A DNA stretch of 64,000 nucleotides from DATMGU01 sp035555315 (lineage in GTDB: Bacteria > Pseudomonadota > Alphaproteobacteria > ATCC43930 > CGMCC-115725): the NCBI GenBank assembly GCA_035555315.1, contig DATMGU010000060.1, positions 1 through 64,000 of the forward strand, in the 5' to 3' direction. Numbering within the stretch: the stretch's first letter is position 1; the number at the start of each line of letters is the position of its first letter. A model generated the notes under the pieces. It was not told the DNA's origin. It saw only the letters and a program-made list of their open reading frames with translations, and searched no databases. The translations under genes were made by a program, and so were the position numbers. Shown here piece by piece: positions 1 to 9,679 of the stretch.

Positions 1-229
1 GCTCGAAGATCCACCGGACGAGGACGAAGCCGAGGATAGCCAGCCGGTAGAAAGTCAGGCGGCGGGGGAAGAACCGGCCGAAGGGCCGGTTCCGGAAGAT
101 CCGTTCTCGACCCCCGACTACGCGGCGCACCGGGCCGATGCCGTGGCGTATCTGCGCTCCGTCTTCTCCGGCGATCGGTTCGCCGGGCTGAGACCGCGCG
201 GCGCCGCCACGGGCAGCGACCCGCCGTGA
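1..229 (+). CDS. C-terminal tail of an unidentified acidic protein (partial)
   Basis: The frame beginning at base 2 is open to a TGA at 227-229 and gives about 75 residues. The first half is rich in Glu, Asp, Pro and Ala and looks disordered. It is followed by a short helical-looking stretch around AYLRSVFSGDRF and a Gly/Arg/Pro end. The start and any catalytic domain lie outside the window, so no function can be given. An imperfect GC-rich hairpin (arms near GACCCGCC and GGCGGGGTC, about 219-238) overlaps the stop and could end the transcript, but no T-tract follows. Confidence 0.5.
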   Translation, partial: LEDPPDEDEAEDSQPVESQAAGEEPAEGPVPEDPFSTPDYAAHRADAVAYLRSVFSGDRFAGLRPRGAATGSDPP

Positions 230-307
230 GGGCGGGGTCGCTGCGGATCATCGATCGAATTTCTGATCCAGGCCGGGATGTGCTCCCGATAGTCTCGCAA
301 GACCACG

Positions 308-371
308 GGGCGCAGCATCGACCGGGCGCAGCCCCGACTGGACGCAGCATCGACTGGACGCAGCATCGACT
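308..371. repeat. Four tandem 16-bp repeats upstream of rpmB
   Basis: Four adjacent 16-bp units occupy 308-323, 324-339, 340-355 and 356-371. The last two are identical (GGACGCAGCATCGACT); the first two differ at a few bases. A fifth, decayed unit appears to start at 372. The array ends exactly where the rpmB promoter begins, and the units carry a TGGACG/CGGGCG element resembling a -35 hexamer. The rest of 230-475 shows no gene. Confidence 0.75.
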
Positions 372-399
372 TGACGGGTTTGGCATGATCGCGTAGAAC
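371..399 (+). promoter_or_regulatory. Probable housekeeping sigma promoter of rpmB
   Basis: TTGACG at 371-376 and TAGAAC at 394-399 are separated by exactly 17 bases, a good sigma-70-type match. Transcription would start near 406, about 70 bases before the rpmB ATG. The -35 hexamer is formed at the junction with the 16-bp repeat array. Confidence 0.55.
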
Positions 400-475
400 C
401 CGCGACCTGTTTCACCGCCATCGGTTTAGCCGCTGTTGGCGGTTGTCCGCCGTATTGTTCGAAAGAAGTTCCGTC

Positions 476-775
476 ATGGCCAGAAAATGCGAGCTCACCG
501 GCAAGGGTGTGCAGACCGGCAACAATGTCAGCCACGCCAACAACCGGACGCGGCGGCGGTTTCTGCCGAACCTGCAGATCACCTCGCTGCTGTCCGATGC
601 CTTGGGTAGTTCGATCCGGCTGCGCCTGTCGACCAACGCGATCCGCACGGTCGAGCATAATGGCGGGATCGACGCTTTCCTGCTGAGCACCCCGGATATC
701 AAGCTGCCGGCGGATGCCCGCAAGCTGAAGCGGCGGATCGCCAAGGCCGCGGCCGCCAAGAGCGTGGCGGCGTAG
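476..775 (+). CDS. rpmB: 50S ribosomal protein L28
   Basis: This 99-residue protein begins MARKCELTGKGVQTGNNVSHANNR, the conserved N-terminal signature of bacterial L28 (alphaproteobacterial long form). Its basic middle carries the RRRFLPNLQ motif typical of the family. L28 is a structural protein of the large ribosomal subunit. The ATG at 476 follows an AAAGAAG ribosome-binding site; an open frame continues upstream, but those residues are not part of the family. The gene is a single transcription unit, with a promoter at 371-399 and a strong terminator at 825-865. Confidence 0.96.
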   Translation: MARKCELTGKGVQTGNNVSHANNRTRRRFLPNLQITSLLSDALGSSIRLRLSTNAIRTVEHNGGIDAFLLSTPDIKLPADARKLKRRIAKAAAAKSVAA

Positions 776-824
776 CCTAGGCCCCATCGGCGCCCGCTCG
801 CGGGACCTGCTGCTTCGCCCTTTG

Positions 825-865
825 ACCGGCGCCGGATCGTGAATTCGGCGCCGGTTTTGTTTTTT
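825..865 (+). terminator. Intrinsic terminator of rpmB
   Basis: Perfect 9-bp arms ACCGGCGCC (825-833) and GGCGCCGGT (847-855) enclose a 13-base loop and are followed directly by a T-rich tract, TTTGTTTTTT. This is a textbook Rho-independent terminator and separates rpmB from upp. Confidence 0.9.
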
Positions 866-942
866 GCGCTCGCCTCGATCCCTTGGGCGGAGGCATATGG
901 GGGGCGCAGACTCGCGTCCAACTCTTACGAGGATCGCCGCCG

Positions 943-1593
943 GTGCTGACCGTCCCCGATTTTCCGACCTTGCGGCTGACCGATCACCCGCTGATCCAGC
1001 ACAAGCTCAGCAAGATGCGCTCGCGCACGACCTCCACCATGCAGTTCCGCCAGCTGCTGAAGGAAATCGCGTTGCTGATGGGCTATGAGATCACGCGCGA
1101 TCTGCCGCTGACCCATGAGCCGATCGAGACGCCGCTCGCGCCGATGGAGGCACCGGTCATCGCCGGCAAGAAGGTCGCCATCGTCTCGATCCTGCGCGCC
1201 GGATTGGTCATGGCGGATGGTCTGCACGAGCTGATGCCCTCGGCGCGCACCGGCCATATCGGGCTGTACCGCGACCATGACACGCATCTGCCGGTCGAAT
1301 ATCTGGTCAAGCTGCCGGCCGCCGATGGACGGCTGTTCATCGTCGTCGATCCGATGCTGGCGACCGGCAATTCGGCCGCCCATGCGATCGACGTGCTGAA
1401 CCGCCACGGCGTCGAGGATGCCCGCATTCGGCTGATGGCGCTGGTGATCGCCCCCGAAGGCATGCGCACCTTCGCGGAACGGCATCCGGGTGTCGCGGTG
1501 TTCGGTGCCGCCCTGGACGAACGGCTGGATGCCAACGCCTATATCGTGCCGGGGCTGGGCGATGCAGGTGACCGCCTATTCGGCACCAAGTGA
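943..1593 (+). CDS. upp: Uracil phosphoribosyltransferase
   Basis: The 216-residue product converts uracil and PRPP to UMP in pyrimidine salvage. The PRPP-binding motif VVDPMLATGNSAA lies near residues 134-146 and the uracil-binding loop IVPGLGDAGDRLFG at the C-terminus, both diagnostic of Upp. The GTG at 943 is chosen because ACGAGGA sits about nine bases upstream and because the protein then begins MLTVPDFPTLRLTDHPL, as family members do. An open frame reaches back to 883, but the extra 20 residues do not fit. The length is close to E. coli Upp (208). It stands alone between a terminator and tamA. Confidence 0.95.
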   Translation: MLTVPDFPTLRLTDHPLIQHKLSKMRSRTTSTMQFRQLLKEIALLMGYEITRDLPLTHEPIETPLAPMEAPVIAGKKVAIVSILRAGLVMADGLHELMPSARTGHIGLYRDHDTHLPVEYLVKLPAADGRLFIVVDPMLATGNSAAHAIDVLNRHGVEDARIRLMALVIAPEGMRTFAERHPGVAVFGAALDERLDANAYIVPGLGDAGDRLFGTK

Positions 1594-1639
1594 GCCGCCA
1601 CCGAAGCCGCGAGGAACTTCACGTCGCGCCTAGTGTTGA

Positions 1640-3430
1640 TTGAGCACGGTGCAGATTGGTTTCGCGCATTTTCGCCGGCTGATTGCCTTGGCGTTGCTGG
1701 CCGGCGGTACGGGAATTGGCCTGCCGGCACGGGCCGACACGCCCTATACCGTCTCCCTTCAGGGCCTCGCCGACGACGACCTCAAAGCCCTGATCAACTC
1801 CGCCTCGCAGCTTGTCGCCTTGAAAGATCGGGTGCCACCCTCGACCGGCGCCCTGCGTCGGCGCGCCGATACCGATATCGCCCGCCTGTCGGATGTGCTG
1901 CATTCCGAAGGGTATTACGAGCCCAAGCTCGACGCGTCGATCGACGACCGAACGCAGCCGGCCAAGGTCACGGTCACAATCGATCCGGGGCCGCGCACCA
2001 TGCTGACCGAGGTGCATCTGGTCGGCCCGCCGGGTGCCGCGCCGCCGCCGCCGTTATCCACGACTTTCGGCCTGACGCTGAACAGTCCGGCGCGCTCGGC
2101 ACCGATCGTCGCGGCCGAGCCGAAGATCGCCGAGGATTACGCCGCCAAGGGCTATCCGCTGGCCAAAGTGACCGGACGGCGGGTCATCGTCGATACCGAA
2201 GCCCATACCATGGCGGTGACGTTCACCGTGGAGACCGGGCCGCCAGCGCGCTTCGGCCCCTATCAGATCATCGGGCTGGAGCGGCTGGAACGCGACTATG
2301 TCGATCGCCGGATCGCCTGGCGGGAGGGTGCCCCCTATGACGACACCAAGCTGGAGGCCACGAGGCAAAAGCTGACCGCCAGCGGTCTGTTCTCCACGGT
2401 CCGGATCGGTCACGCCGACAGCGTGGGGCCCGACGGCCGCATCGGGCTTACCATCACGCTGGTCGAACGGGCGCTGCGCACGGTCGGCGCCGGGGTCAGC
2501 TACGACACCAGCCAGGGCATCCAGGCGACCGCGTCGTGGCAGCATCGCGACCTGTTCGGCGGCGGCGAGGCATTGACGCTGAAAGGGGTCGTCGGCACCG
2601 AGGATAACGGCTTCAACGCGGAGTACCGACAGCCGGATTTCGGGTCCGTCGATCGCGACCTGGTCGTCAAAGGCGGTTTCGAGAACCAATTGGTCAACGC
2701 GTTCCGCAGCATCGGCGAGACCGCCTCGGTCGGCGTCGAGCAGCGGTTCGCCAACGCCATCACCGCCGGCGCCGCGATCGGCGCCGAACACGCGCGCATC
2801 AACGAGATCACCGACAGCCGGACCTATACTCTGGTCGGCCTGCCGCTGTTCGTGCGCAAGGACGGCAGCGACGATCTGCTGAACCCGACCAAGGGCTATC
2901 GCGTCGGCCTCGTCTCGACGCCGTATCTCCAGACGCTCGGCTCGGACCTCACCTTTCTGTCGTCGAAGGCGAACGGCAGCGTCTATCGATCGATCACCGG
3001 CGACGACGAGGCCATCCTCGCGTTCTCCGGGGCGGTCGGCTCGATCTTCGGCACCTCGCTCAACAGCATCCCGAAGGATCACCGATTCTTCACCGGCGGC
3101 GGCGGATCCGTACGGGGCTTTCCCTATCAGAAGGCCGGGCCGCGCGATTCCGGCAACAACCCGATCGGCGGCCGATCCTCGGTGGAAAGCAGCCTCGAAC
3201 TACGGCTGAAGGTGACCGATACGATCGGCATCGTGCCCTTCGTCGATGCGGGCAGCACCTATGCCTCGGAGTTTCCCGATTTCTCCGGCAAGCTGCGCAT
3301 CGGCACCGGCATCGGCCTACGCTATTACACGGGCTTCGGTCCGGTACGCCTCGATCTCGCCACACCGGTGAACCCCCAGCAAGGCGATTCCCCGATCCAG
3401 ATCTATGTCAGCCTGGGTCAAGCGTTCTAA
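1640..3430 (+). CDS. tamA: TamA, outer-membrane translocation and assembly module (Omp85 family)
   Basis: This 596-residue protein has a signal peptide (hydrophobic LIALALLAGGTGIGLP, cleavage near ARA-DT), an N-terminal periplasmic part sized for three POTRA domains, and a C-terminal 16-strand-type barrel ending in Phe (IYVSLGQAF). The Omp85 loop motif GGGGSVRGFPYQ is visible near residue 490, as is the closing GFGPVRLDLATP. TamA works with TamB in outer-membrane protein insertion and envelope lipid transport. The start is uncertain: a TTG at 1640 or a GTG at 1649, neither with a strong ribosome-binding site. It is followed 24 bases later by tamB. Confidence 0.93.
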   Translation: MSTVQIGFAHFRRLIALALLAGGTGIGLPARADTPYTVSLQGLADDDLKALINSASQLVALKDRVPPSTGALRRRADTDIARLSDVLHSEGYYEPKLDASIDDRTQPAKVTVTIDPGPRTMLTEVHLVGPPGAAPPPPLSTTFGLTLNSPARSAPIVAAEPKIAEDYAAKGYPLAKVTGRRVIVDTEAHTMAVTFTVETGPPARFGPYQIIGLERLERDYVDRRIAWREGAPYDDTKLEATRQKLTASGLFSTVRIGHADSVGPDGRIGLTITLVERALRTVGAGVSYDTSQGIQATASWQHRDLFGGGEALTLKGVVGTEDNGFNAEYRQPDFGSVDRDLVVKGGFENQLVNAFRSIGETASVGVEQRFANAITAGAAIGAEHARINEITDSRTYTLVGLPLFVRKDGSDDLLNPTKGYRVGLVSTPYLQTLGSDLTFLSSKANGSVYRSITGDDEAILAFSGAVGSIFGTSLNSIPKDHRFFTGGGGSVRGFPYQKAGPRDSGNNPIGGRSSVESSLELRLKVTDTIGIVPFVDAGSTYASEFPDFSGKLRIGTGIGLRYYTGFGPVRLDLATPVNPQQGDSPIQIYVSLGQAF

Positions 3431-3454
3431 GCGCCGAACAACGAGTAGCCCCGC

Positions 3455-6400
3455 ATGCGCCGTTCGATCCGTCTGATAGTCATCGCGCTGGGTGGCATGC
3501 TGGCCGTGATGATCCTGGGTATCGTCGCGGTCTTCGGCCTGCTGCGGACGGAAGGTGGCAAGAGCTGGGTGACTGCCCGACTTGCCACGGCGGTATCCTC
3601 GCCGGACCTCACCGTCACGCTGGGCCGGGTCGATGGCAGCCTGCCCTTCGACTGGACGATCGACCGGGTAACCGTCGCCGACCGCGACGGTGTCTGGCTG
3701 ACGCTGGACGGCCTGGGTTTGCATGTCGCGGCCCGCGACCTGCTGGCCCGCAAGCTGACCATCGAGCGGCTGGCAGCGGCACGCATCGCGGTCGACCGGC
3801 CGCCCCGATCGACCGCCGCGACGGCATCGTCCACCAGCGGGTTTTCGCTGCCCCATCTACCGGTCTCGATCGATCTGCGCGACCTGGCGATCAACGCCAT
3901 CACCCTGGCGGCGCCGGTCGCCGGCCAGCCGATCAGCCTGTCGATCTTCGGCACCAGCGACCTGGCCGGCGATGCCGCTCATGCCGCCCTCGACGTGCGG
4001 CGCATCGACGGCACACCCGGCCTGGGCGAGCTGAAATTAGGCTTCGTCCAGCCACGGGGGGCGACCGACGGCACGCTGGATGTGTCGCTGCATGCGGAGG
4101 AACCGACCGGCGCGTTGCTGGCCGGCTTGTTGCCCGCCCAGGTGTCGGCGCGGGGCCCATTGCCCCTGGCGGTGGATCTGGAAGGCCATGGTCCGCTCAA
4201 AGGCTGGCGTGGCAGCTTGCAAACCACCGCCGGCGATCGCGGCCGGATCGACGTCGATTTCGGCATCGACGAGATCGCGGCGGCGCAAGACAGCGCGCCC
4301 GGTGGCTATGCCCTGCCCGGTGGCTATGCCTTGACGGTAAGCGCGCGGGCGGGCGTGGCGCGGCTGTTGCCGGATACCATCGCGCCGCTGGTCGGCGACA
4401 CCCTGACGATCGACGCCGCGGCGACGCTGCCGAGCGGCGGTCCGGTCAAGCTGGACAAGCTGCATCTGGTCGCGGCGGCGGCGACCGCCGACGCCAATGG
4501 CCAGATCGATACGGGCAGCGGCGCGCTGGAAGGGCGGATCGCCGTGAGCGTGCCGGACCTGAAAGCATTTTCCGGCCTGGCGGGGACGCCGCTGGGCGGC
4601 CAAGTCGACGCCCAGGTGGATCTCGCGGGCACCACGGATCGACCGCAGGCGCGGCTGGTCCTCGACGCGCGGGACACGGCGGCGGCGGGGGTCGCCATCG
4701 GGCGGACGACCGCCACCGTCTCGCTGACCCCGAGCGGCGCCGACCGCTTCCATCTGACCGCCGATGGAAGGCTGGTCTCGATCACCCGGGCCGACGCCCC
4801 GGTCCCGGCCGGTCTGGGCGACGCGGTGAACTGGACGATCGATGCGATCGCGGACACCGCCGGCACGACCCTCACCCTCAACAACGCGCTGGTGTCGGGC
4901 GGTGGTCTGAACCTCGCGGCGCAGGGTAGCCTGGTCGGCCAGGTGATCGACGGGAAGCTGCATCTGGCCACCGACGACCTCAGCCGCTATGCCGATCTCG
5001 CCGGGCTGCCCTTGACCGGCGGTCTCGCGGTCGACGGTGCCATCACGACCGATGCGGCGGGGGTGGCGCGGGGGGAGATGACCGGCGGGACGACCGCCCT
5101 GCGGCTGGGCATACCGGCCGCCGACGCGCTGCTGGGGCCGCGTATCACGCTTGCCGCGCGGGGCAGCCGGGACGCCCAGGGCAAGATCGAGATCGAGGGT
5201 TTCGATCTGGCCGGGGCTGAGCTCAAACTCAGCGCCAACGGCATGATGGATGCCGTGGCCGACCGGGTGGACGGCACCGCCCGGCTGGATCTGCCGCACC
5301 TGGCGCCGGTCGGCGGCGCCATCGGCACGCCGCTGGCCGGGGCCGTCGCGGCGACCGCGACCGCCGGTGGGACGCTGACGGCACCCTCCGTGAAACTGAC
5401 CGTGTCCGGCGCCGGGCTGGCCGCCGGCACGACCCGGCTCGACAAGCTGTCGATCATCGCCACCGCCGAGGATCTGGCGACACGCGTGGTGACCATCGCC
5501 GGGGATGCCGCTACCGGCGGCTTCGGCGCCAGGTTCGGCGCCACCCTTGCCCAACCGACGCCGCGGCAGGTCACCGTGACCGATCTCCTGGTGACGGCGC
5601 CGGGCACCAAACTCACCGGAGCCGCGACGGTGGCACTGGATGGCGGACAAGGTGCCGGCACCCACACTCTCGGCGCCGGCACGCTGAACGCCCGTATCAC
5701 CGATCTTGCCCCGTGGTCGGCGCTCGCCGGCATGCCGCTCGCCGGGCGGTTGGCGCTGACCGCCTCGCTCGGCCAAGCTCCCAAACCAGAAGCTCCCGCG
5801 CGGCAGAGTGCCGCCCAGCCCGGCGATACCCTCGTGGTGACCGGCAGCGCCGATGGGGTGGTCGTGGGTCAGGCGGCGTCGCGCATCACGCTGGGCCGGT
5901 TGTCGCTGGATGGGCGGATCGCCGATGCTCTCGGCAAACCCAACGGGCGGATCGAGCTTACCCTTGCGAACCTGGTCGCCGGTGGCGCCAGCGTCGGCGC
6001 GCTGAAGCTGGTCGCCAGCCCGGACCGATCCGGCGGCGTGCCCTTCACCCTCGACACCGGCGGATCCGTCCCCGTCGGCCCGCCCGCCGGCAGTCCGTTC
6101 AGCCTGGCCCTCGCGGGGCTGGCGCGGCCGATGACGGACGGCGCGACCCTGCGCATCGATCGGCTGAGCGGCCGGCTGCAGGACCAGCCGATCCGGCTGA
6201 CCCGCCCGCTGACGCTCGCCAAGCAGGGCGGCAAGACGCAGCTGCAGGACCTGGCGCTGGCTTTGGGGCCGGGCAGCATCACCGGCTCGGCCACCATCGA
6301 CCCACGCAGCGTCACCGCCGATCTGCGCGCGGCCGATCTGCCCTTGGGCTTTCTCGCCGGGTTGGGCGGCGCCCCGCCGGTGTCCGGCACGCTGGGGTTC

Positions 6401-7981
6401 AGCGTCGCGGTATCCGGGCCGGCCGCGAGCCCGGAGGGCCGTGTCGTCGTCACTTTGCCGGATCTCAAACTGGCCGCCGCCGACCGACCGGATCTGCCGC
6501 CGCTCAATCTGGTGGCCGACGCCACCTTGAGCGGTGGCAGGATCGACGGCAAAGGCCGCGTCGCCGGGCCGGGCAACACCGCGCTGGGCTTCGTCGCCTC
6601 GGGGCCGCTGGTCATCCAGGCGCAACCATTCTCCGTGGCACTGCCGCCCGATGGGCCGATCCGGCTGCGCGCGGAAGGCGACGGGCTGTTGGAGAATCTG
6701 GCGGACCTGCTGCCCCTGGGCGAGGATCGCGCCAGTGGCCGTTTCACGATCGACGCCACGGTCGACGGCACCGTCGCCCATCCGGCCCCCAATGGCCGTC
6801 TGACCTTGACCGATGGCCGGTATCAGAACGCCGCGGCCGGCACCGAGTTGGACAAACTGACCCTCGACCTCACCGGCAACGGCACGGATTTCGTGCTTCG
6901 CCAGCTGACCGCGACCGATGGCGGCAAGGGTAGCTTGGCGGTCACCGGCGCGGTGCGGCTGGGCAGTGCCGGAGGCGGTGTGCCGACGCTGGATGCCTCG
7001 GCCAAGCTGAGTTCGTTCCTGGTCGCGAAAAGCGATCTGGCAACGGTCACCGCCCAAGGCACCGCGACCGTCAGCGGGCCGCTGACCAGGCCGCGCGTCG
7101 GGGCCGCGATCAAGACCGAGCGGGGCGATATCCAGATCCCGGACCAGTTGCCGCCCGGCGTCGTGGTGCTGGATGTCGTCCGCGTCGATCGGCAATCGGC
7201 GGGCAAGCGCCCGGCGCCGATCGCCGCGCCGCCGGAGTCGGCGCCGATGGTCGCCGACCTCGATGCCACGCTGGAGGTTCCCGGCCAGCTCTTCGTGCGC
7301 GGCCACGGGTTGGACAGCGAATGGCGCGGCAAGCTGTCGGTCACCGGGACGAGTGCCGTCCCCCTGGTGGACGGCAAGATAGAAGCGGTGCGAGGCACGC
7401 TGTCGCTGTTGGGCAAGGACTTCACGCTGAAGCGCGGCATCATCGCCTTCGACGGCACCAGCAAGCTGGATCCGACCCTGGATATCGAGGCCGATGCCTC
7501 GGCCACGGATGTCACCGCCCAGGTGTTGATCAGCGGCACGGCGTCGAAGCCCACGCTGAAACTGACCTCGACGCCGGAGCTGCCGCAGGACGAGATCCTG
7601 TCGCGCGTGCTGTTCGGCAAGAGCGTCGGGCAGATCACCCCGGCCCAGGGGCTGCAGCTCGCCACCGCGGCGCAATCGCTGGCGGGCGGTGGTCCCGGCG
7701 TGGTCGATCGCTTGCGCAACTTCACCGGCTTGGACCGGCTGGGCATCAACGGCGGCGACACGACGAGCAGCGGCACCAAATCGGGCACGCTGGGCAGCAC
7801 CACGGTCAGCGGCGGCAAATACGTCGCCGATGGCGTCTTCGTCGGGGTCGATCAGGGGGCGTCGACCAGTTCGACCCGGGCGAAGATCGAGGTCGAGCTG
7901 GGCCGCGGCTTTTCCGTCGACAGCGCGGTCGGCGCGCATTCGTCGAGCAGCGTCGGCGTCAACTGGAGCAAGGATTACTGA
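3455..7981 (+). CDS. tamB: TamB, translocation and assembly module inner-membrane component
   Basis: This 1508-residue protein has one N-terminal membrane anchor (LIVIALGGMLAVMILGIVAVFGLL) and then a very long repetitive beta-rich periplasmic region rich in Gly, Ala, Thr and Asp. It ends with the conserved TamB/DUF490 domain, recognisable by FDGTSKLDPTLDIEA, the PELPQDEILSRVLFGKS motif and a final VGVNWSKDY. Family members span the periplasm as a hydrophobic groove and partner TamA. The gene directly follows tamA, so the two form one operon. An 18-bp tandem duplication at 4298-4333 adds a second PGGYAL near residues 282-293. Confidence 0.94.
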   Translation: MRRSIRLIVIALGGMLAVMILGIVAVFGLLRTEGGKSWVTARLATAVSSPDLTVTLGRVDGSLPFDWTIDRVTVADRDGVWLTLDGLGLHVAARDLLARKLTIERLAAARIAVDRPPRSTAATASSTSGFSLPHLPVSIDLRDLAINAITLAAPVAGQPISLSIFGTSDLAGDAAHAALDVRRIDGTPGLGELKLGFVQPRGATDGTLDVSLHAEEPTGALLAGLLPAQVSARGPLPLAVDLEGHGPLKGWRGSLQTTAGDRGRIDVDFGIDEIAAAQDSAPGGYALPGGYALTVSARAGVARLLPDTIAPLVGDTLTIDAAATLPSGGPVKLDKLHLVAAAATADANGQIDTGSGALEGRIAVSVPDLKAFSGLAGTPLGGQVDAQVDLAGTTDRPQARLVLDARDTAAAGVAIGRTTATVSLTPSGADRFHLTADGRLVSITRADAPVPAGLGDAVNWTIDAIADTAGTTLTLNNALVSGGGLNLAAQGSLVGQVIDGKLHLATDDLSRYADLAGLPLTGGLAVDGAITTDAAGVARGEMTGGTTALRLGIPAADALLGPRITLAARGSRDAQGKIEIEGFDLAGAELKLSANGMMDAVADRVDGTARLDLPHLAPVGGAIGTPLAGAVAATATAGGTLTAPSVKLTVSGAGLAAGTTRLDKLSIIATAEDLATRVVTIAGDAATGGFGARFGATLAQPTPRQVTVTDLLVTAPGTKLTGAATVALDGGQGAGTHTLGAGTLNARITDLAPWSALAGMPLAGRLALTASLGQAPKPEAPARQSAAQPGDTLVVTGSADGVVVGQAASRITLGRLSLDGRIADALGKPNGRIELTLANLVAGGASVGALKLVASPDRSGGVPFTLDTGGSVPVGPPAGSPFSLALAGLARPMTDGATLRIDRLSGRLQDQPIRLTRPLTLAKQGGKTQLQDLALALGPGSITGSATIDPRSVTADLRAADLPLGFLAGLGGAPPVSGTLGFSVAVSGPAASPEGRVVVTLPDLKLAAADRPDLPPLNLVADATLSGGRIDGKGRVAGPGNTALGFVASGPLVIQAQPFSVALPPDGPIRLRAEGDGLLENLADLLPLGEDRASGRFTIDATVDGTVAHPAPNGRLTLTDGRYQNAAAGTELDKLTLDLTGNGTDFVLRQLTATDGGKGSLAVTGAVRLGSAGGGVPTLDASAKLSSFLVAKSDLATVTAQGTATVSGPLTRPRVGAAIKTERGDIQIPDQLPPGVVVLDVVRVDRQSAGKRPAPIAAPPESAPMVADLDATLEVPGQLFVRGHGLDSEWRGKLSVTGTSAVPLVDGKIEAVRGTLSLLGKDFTLKRGIIAFDGTSKLDPTLDIEADASATDVTAQVLISGTASKPTLKLTSTPELPQDEILSRVLFGKSVGQITPAQGLQLATAAQSLAGGGPGVVDRLRNFTGLDRLGINGGDTTSSGTKSGTLGSTTVSGGKYVADGVFVGVDQGASTSSTRAKIEVELGRGFSVDSAVGAHSSSSVGVNWSKDY
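4298..4333 (+). repeat. 18-bp in-frame tandem duplication inside tamB
   Basis: Units CCCGGTGGCTATGCCCTG (4298-4315) and CCCGGTGGCTATGCCTTG (4316-4333) differ by one base and encode PGGYAL twice. Confidence 0.85.
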
Positions 7982-8002
7982 CCGCGCTCCGTTCGAGCGT
8001 GA

Positions 8003-9445
8003 TCAGTCGTCGCCGCCCGTGGGAACCGGCTCGGCGATGGCGCTCGACCGCTGGCGGCATCCCGTCATCTCGGCACCGGCATCCACCGGCAGCCGCATGA
8101 ACGGCAGGATGGACACCAGTGCCAGCGCACCGACGATGCCGAGGACGATCCGGAAATCGGTCGCCGAAAGGGCGGGCGCAGCGCGCAGGCTCACCGTGGC
8201 ATGCAGCAGCCCCGCCGCGAGGGCGACCCCGAAACCGAGGGAGATCTGCTGCGCCATGCTGGACAGGCTGGTCGCGGCGCTCATCTGCCGGGGCGGCACA
8301 TCGGCGAAGGCCAAGGCGTTCAAGCTGGTGAATTGCAGCGACCGGAAGAAGCCGCCAGCCAGCAGCAGCGCCGAGACGACCAAAGCGGGCGTCGTGTCGG
8401 TGAACCAACAACACACCGCGATGAAACCCGCGCTGAGAATGCCGTTGCCGATCAGCGCCGTGCGGAAGCCGAAGCGGACCAGGATCGGTCGCGTCGTCAT
8501 CTTCATGAGGAGCGAGCCGGCGGCACCGGCGAAAGTCAGCATGCCCGAAGTGAAGGCGTTCATGCCAAAGCCGATCTGAAACATCAGCGGCAACAGGAAG
8601 GGGAATGCCCCACCAGCGATCCGGAACAACGAGCCGCCGGTTATCGTCATGGCGAAAGTCGGGATGCGCAGCAGCGACAGATCGATCAGCGCGTGGCGAT
8701 GGGTCCGGGCGTGCCGCACCGCGAAGACGCCGACCACCGCGCCGACACCGATGAACCCGGCGATGGTCGTCTGCTCCGACGGATCGCGGCCGAGCAGTTC
8801 GAAGCCATACATCAGCGAGGTCAAGGCAAGACCGGTGAGAGCGAAGCCGAGCCAATCGAGCGGCGGCGTCTCCGGCTCGCGGTGATTCTCGAAATAGCGG
8901 CTGACCAGCACCATGCCCAAGAGGCCGATCGGCACGTTGATGAAGAAGATCCAGTGCCACGACGCATAGGTCGTGATGAAGCCGCCGACCGGCGGCCCCA
9001 GCACCGGGCCGATCAAGGCCGGTACGGTGAGGTAGGCCAGCGCCCGCACCAGCTCGGATTTCTCGACGCTGCGCAGCAGCACGAGCCGGCCGACCGGCAC
9101 CATCATGGCGCCGCCGATGCCCTGCAGCACGCGCGCGGCGGTGAACTCCCCGACGCTTTGGCTCAGCCCACAGATGATGGAGCCCAAGGTGAACACGCCG
9201 ATCGCCGCGCGGAACACGGTGCGGGAGCCGAACCGGTCGGCGACCCAGCCGCTGATCGGGATGAACACGGCGAGGCTGAGCATATAGGCGGTGATGCCCA
9301 GGCTGAGCTTAAGCGGGCTGGTGCCGAACGAAACCGCCATGTCGGGCAACGCCGTCGTGACGATCGTGCCGTCCAGATTTTCCATAAACAAGGCGCAGGC
9401 GATGATCAGCGCGGTGAACATGGGTCGAGAGGCGAGCGACGGCAT
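8003..9445 (-). CDS. MFS multidrug efflux transporter, DHA2 (EmrB/QacA) type
   Basis: The 480-residue protein has 12-14 predicted membrane segments. It shows DHA2 signatures: MENLDGTIVTTALPDM in helix 1, the loop motif GWVADRFGSRTVF, and the helix-5 antiporter motif GPVLGPPVGGFI, followed by WHWIFFINVPIGL. Such proteins export lipophilic drugs in exchange for protons. No membrane-fusion or outer-membrane partner lies nearby, so the substrate is unknown. It converges on tamB with 21 bases between the stops and is divergent from the SnoaL-like gene. A GGACAG/CTGTCC inverted repeat lies in its leader. Confidence 0.88.
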   Translation of the reverse strand: MPSLASRPMFTALIIACALFMENLDGTIVTTALPDMAVSFGTSPLKLSLGITAYMLSLAVFIPISGWVADRFGSRTVFRAAIGVFTLGSIICGLSQSVGEFTAARVLQGIGGAMMVPVGRLVLLRSVEKSELVRALAYLTVPALIGPVLGPPVGGFITTYASWHWIFFINVPIGLLGMVLVSRYFENHREPETPPLDWLGFALTGLALTSLMYGFELLGRDPSEQTTIAGFIGVGAVVGVFAVRHARTHRHALIDLSLLRIPTFAMTITGGSLFRIAGGAFPFLLPLMFQIGFGMNAFTSGMLTFAGAAGSLLMKMTTRPILVRFGFRTALIGNGILSAGFIAVCCWFTDTTPALVVSALLLAGGFFRSLQFTSLNALAFADVPPRQMSAATSLSSMAQQISLGFGVALAAGLLHATVSLRAAPALSATDFRIVLGIVGALALVSILPFMRLPVDAGAEMTGCRQRSSAIAEPVPTGGDD

Positions 9446-9467
9446 TGCAGGATCCGGCGAAGAAAAG

Positions 9468-9484
9468 GGACAGGAACTCTGTCC
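9468..9484. promoter_or_regulatory. Inverted repeat in the leader of the DHA2 exporter
   Basis: GGACAG (9468-9473) and CTGTCC (9479-9484), separated by five bases, form a 17-bp palindrome 23 bases upstream of the exporter ATG on the minus strand. It could be a repressor operator or an RNA hairpin. No regulator gene is adjacent. Confidence 0.3.
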
Positions 9485-9679
9485 GGTAGACTTGACCCAA
9501 GGTGTTGAGAATTAGTTTGCGACTGCGAGACGACTGGCACAAATGCCGGCCGGACATGGCTGGCACGCGGCGCCGTTGCGATCTCGTGGCGTGGCAGTCA
9601 CGATAGACGGTGTTCCGACTGGGCGGCGCCATCGACGGGCACCACCGGGCTGGAGACCCGTAACAGTCGGAGAGTGCTG

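Noticed and set aside
4037..7939. A 1300-codon open frame on the minus strand antisense to tamB
   Set aside because: It is the mirror of a GC-rich repetitive gene: Arg/Gly/Gln/His-rich, no recognisable domain, while the plus strand encodes a complete TamB.
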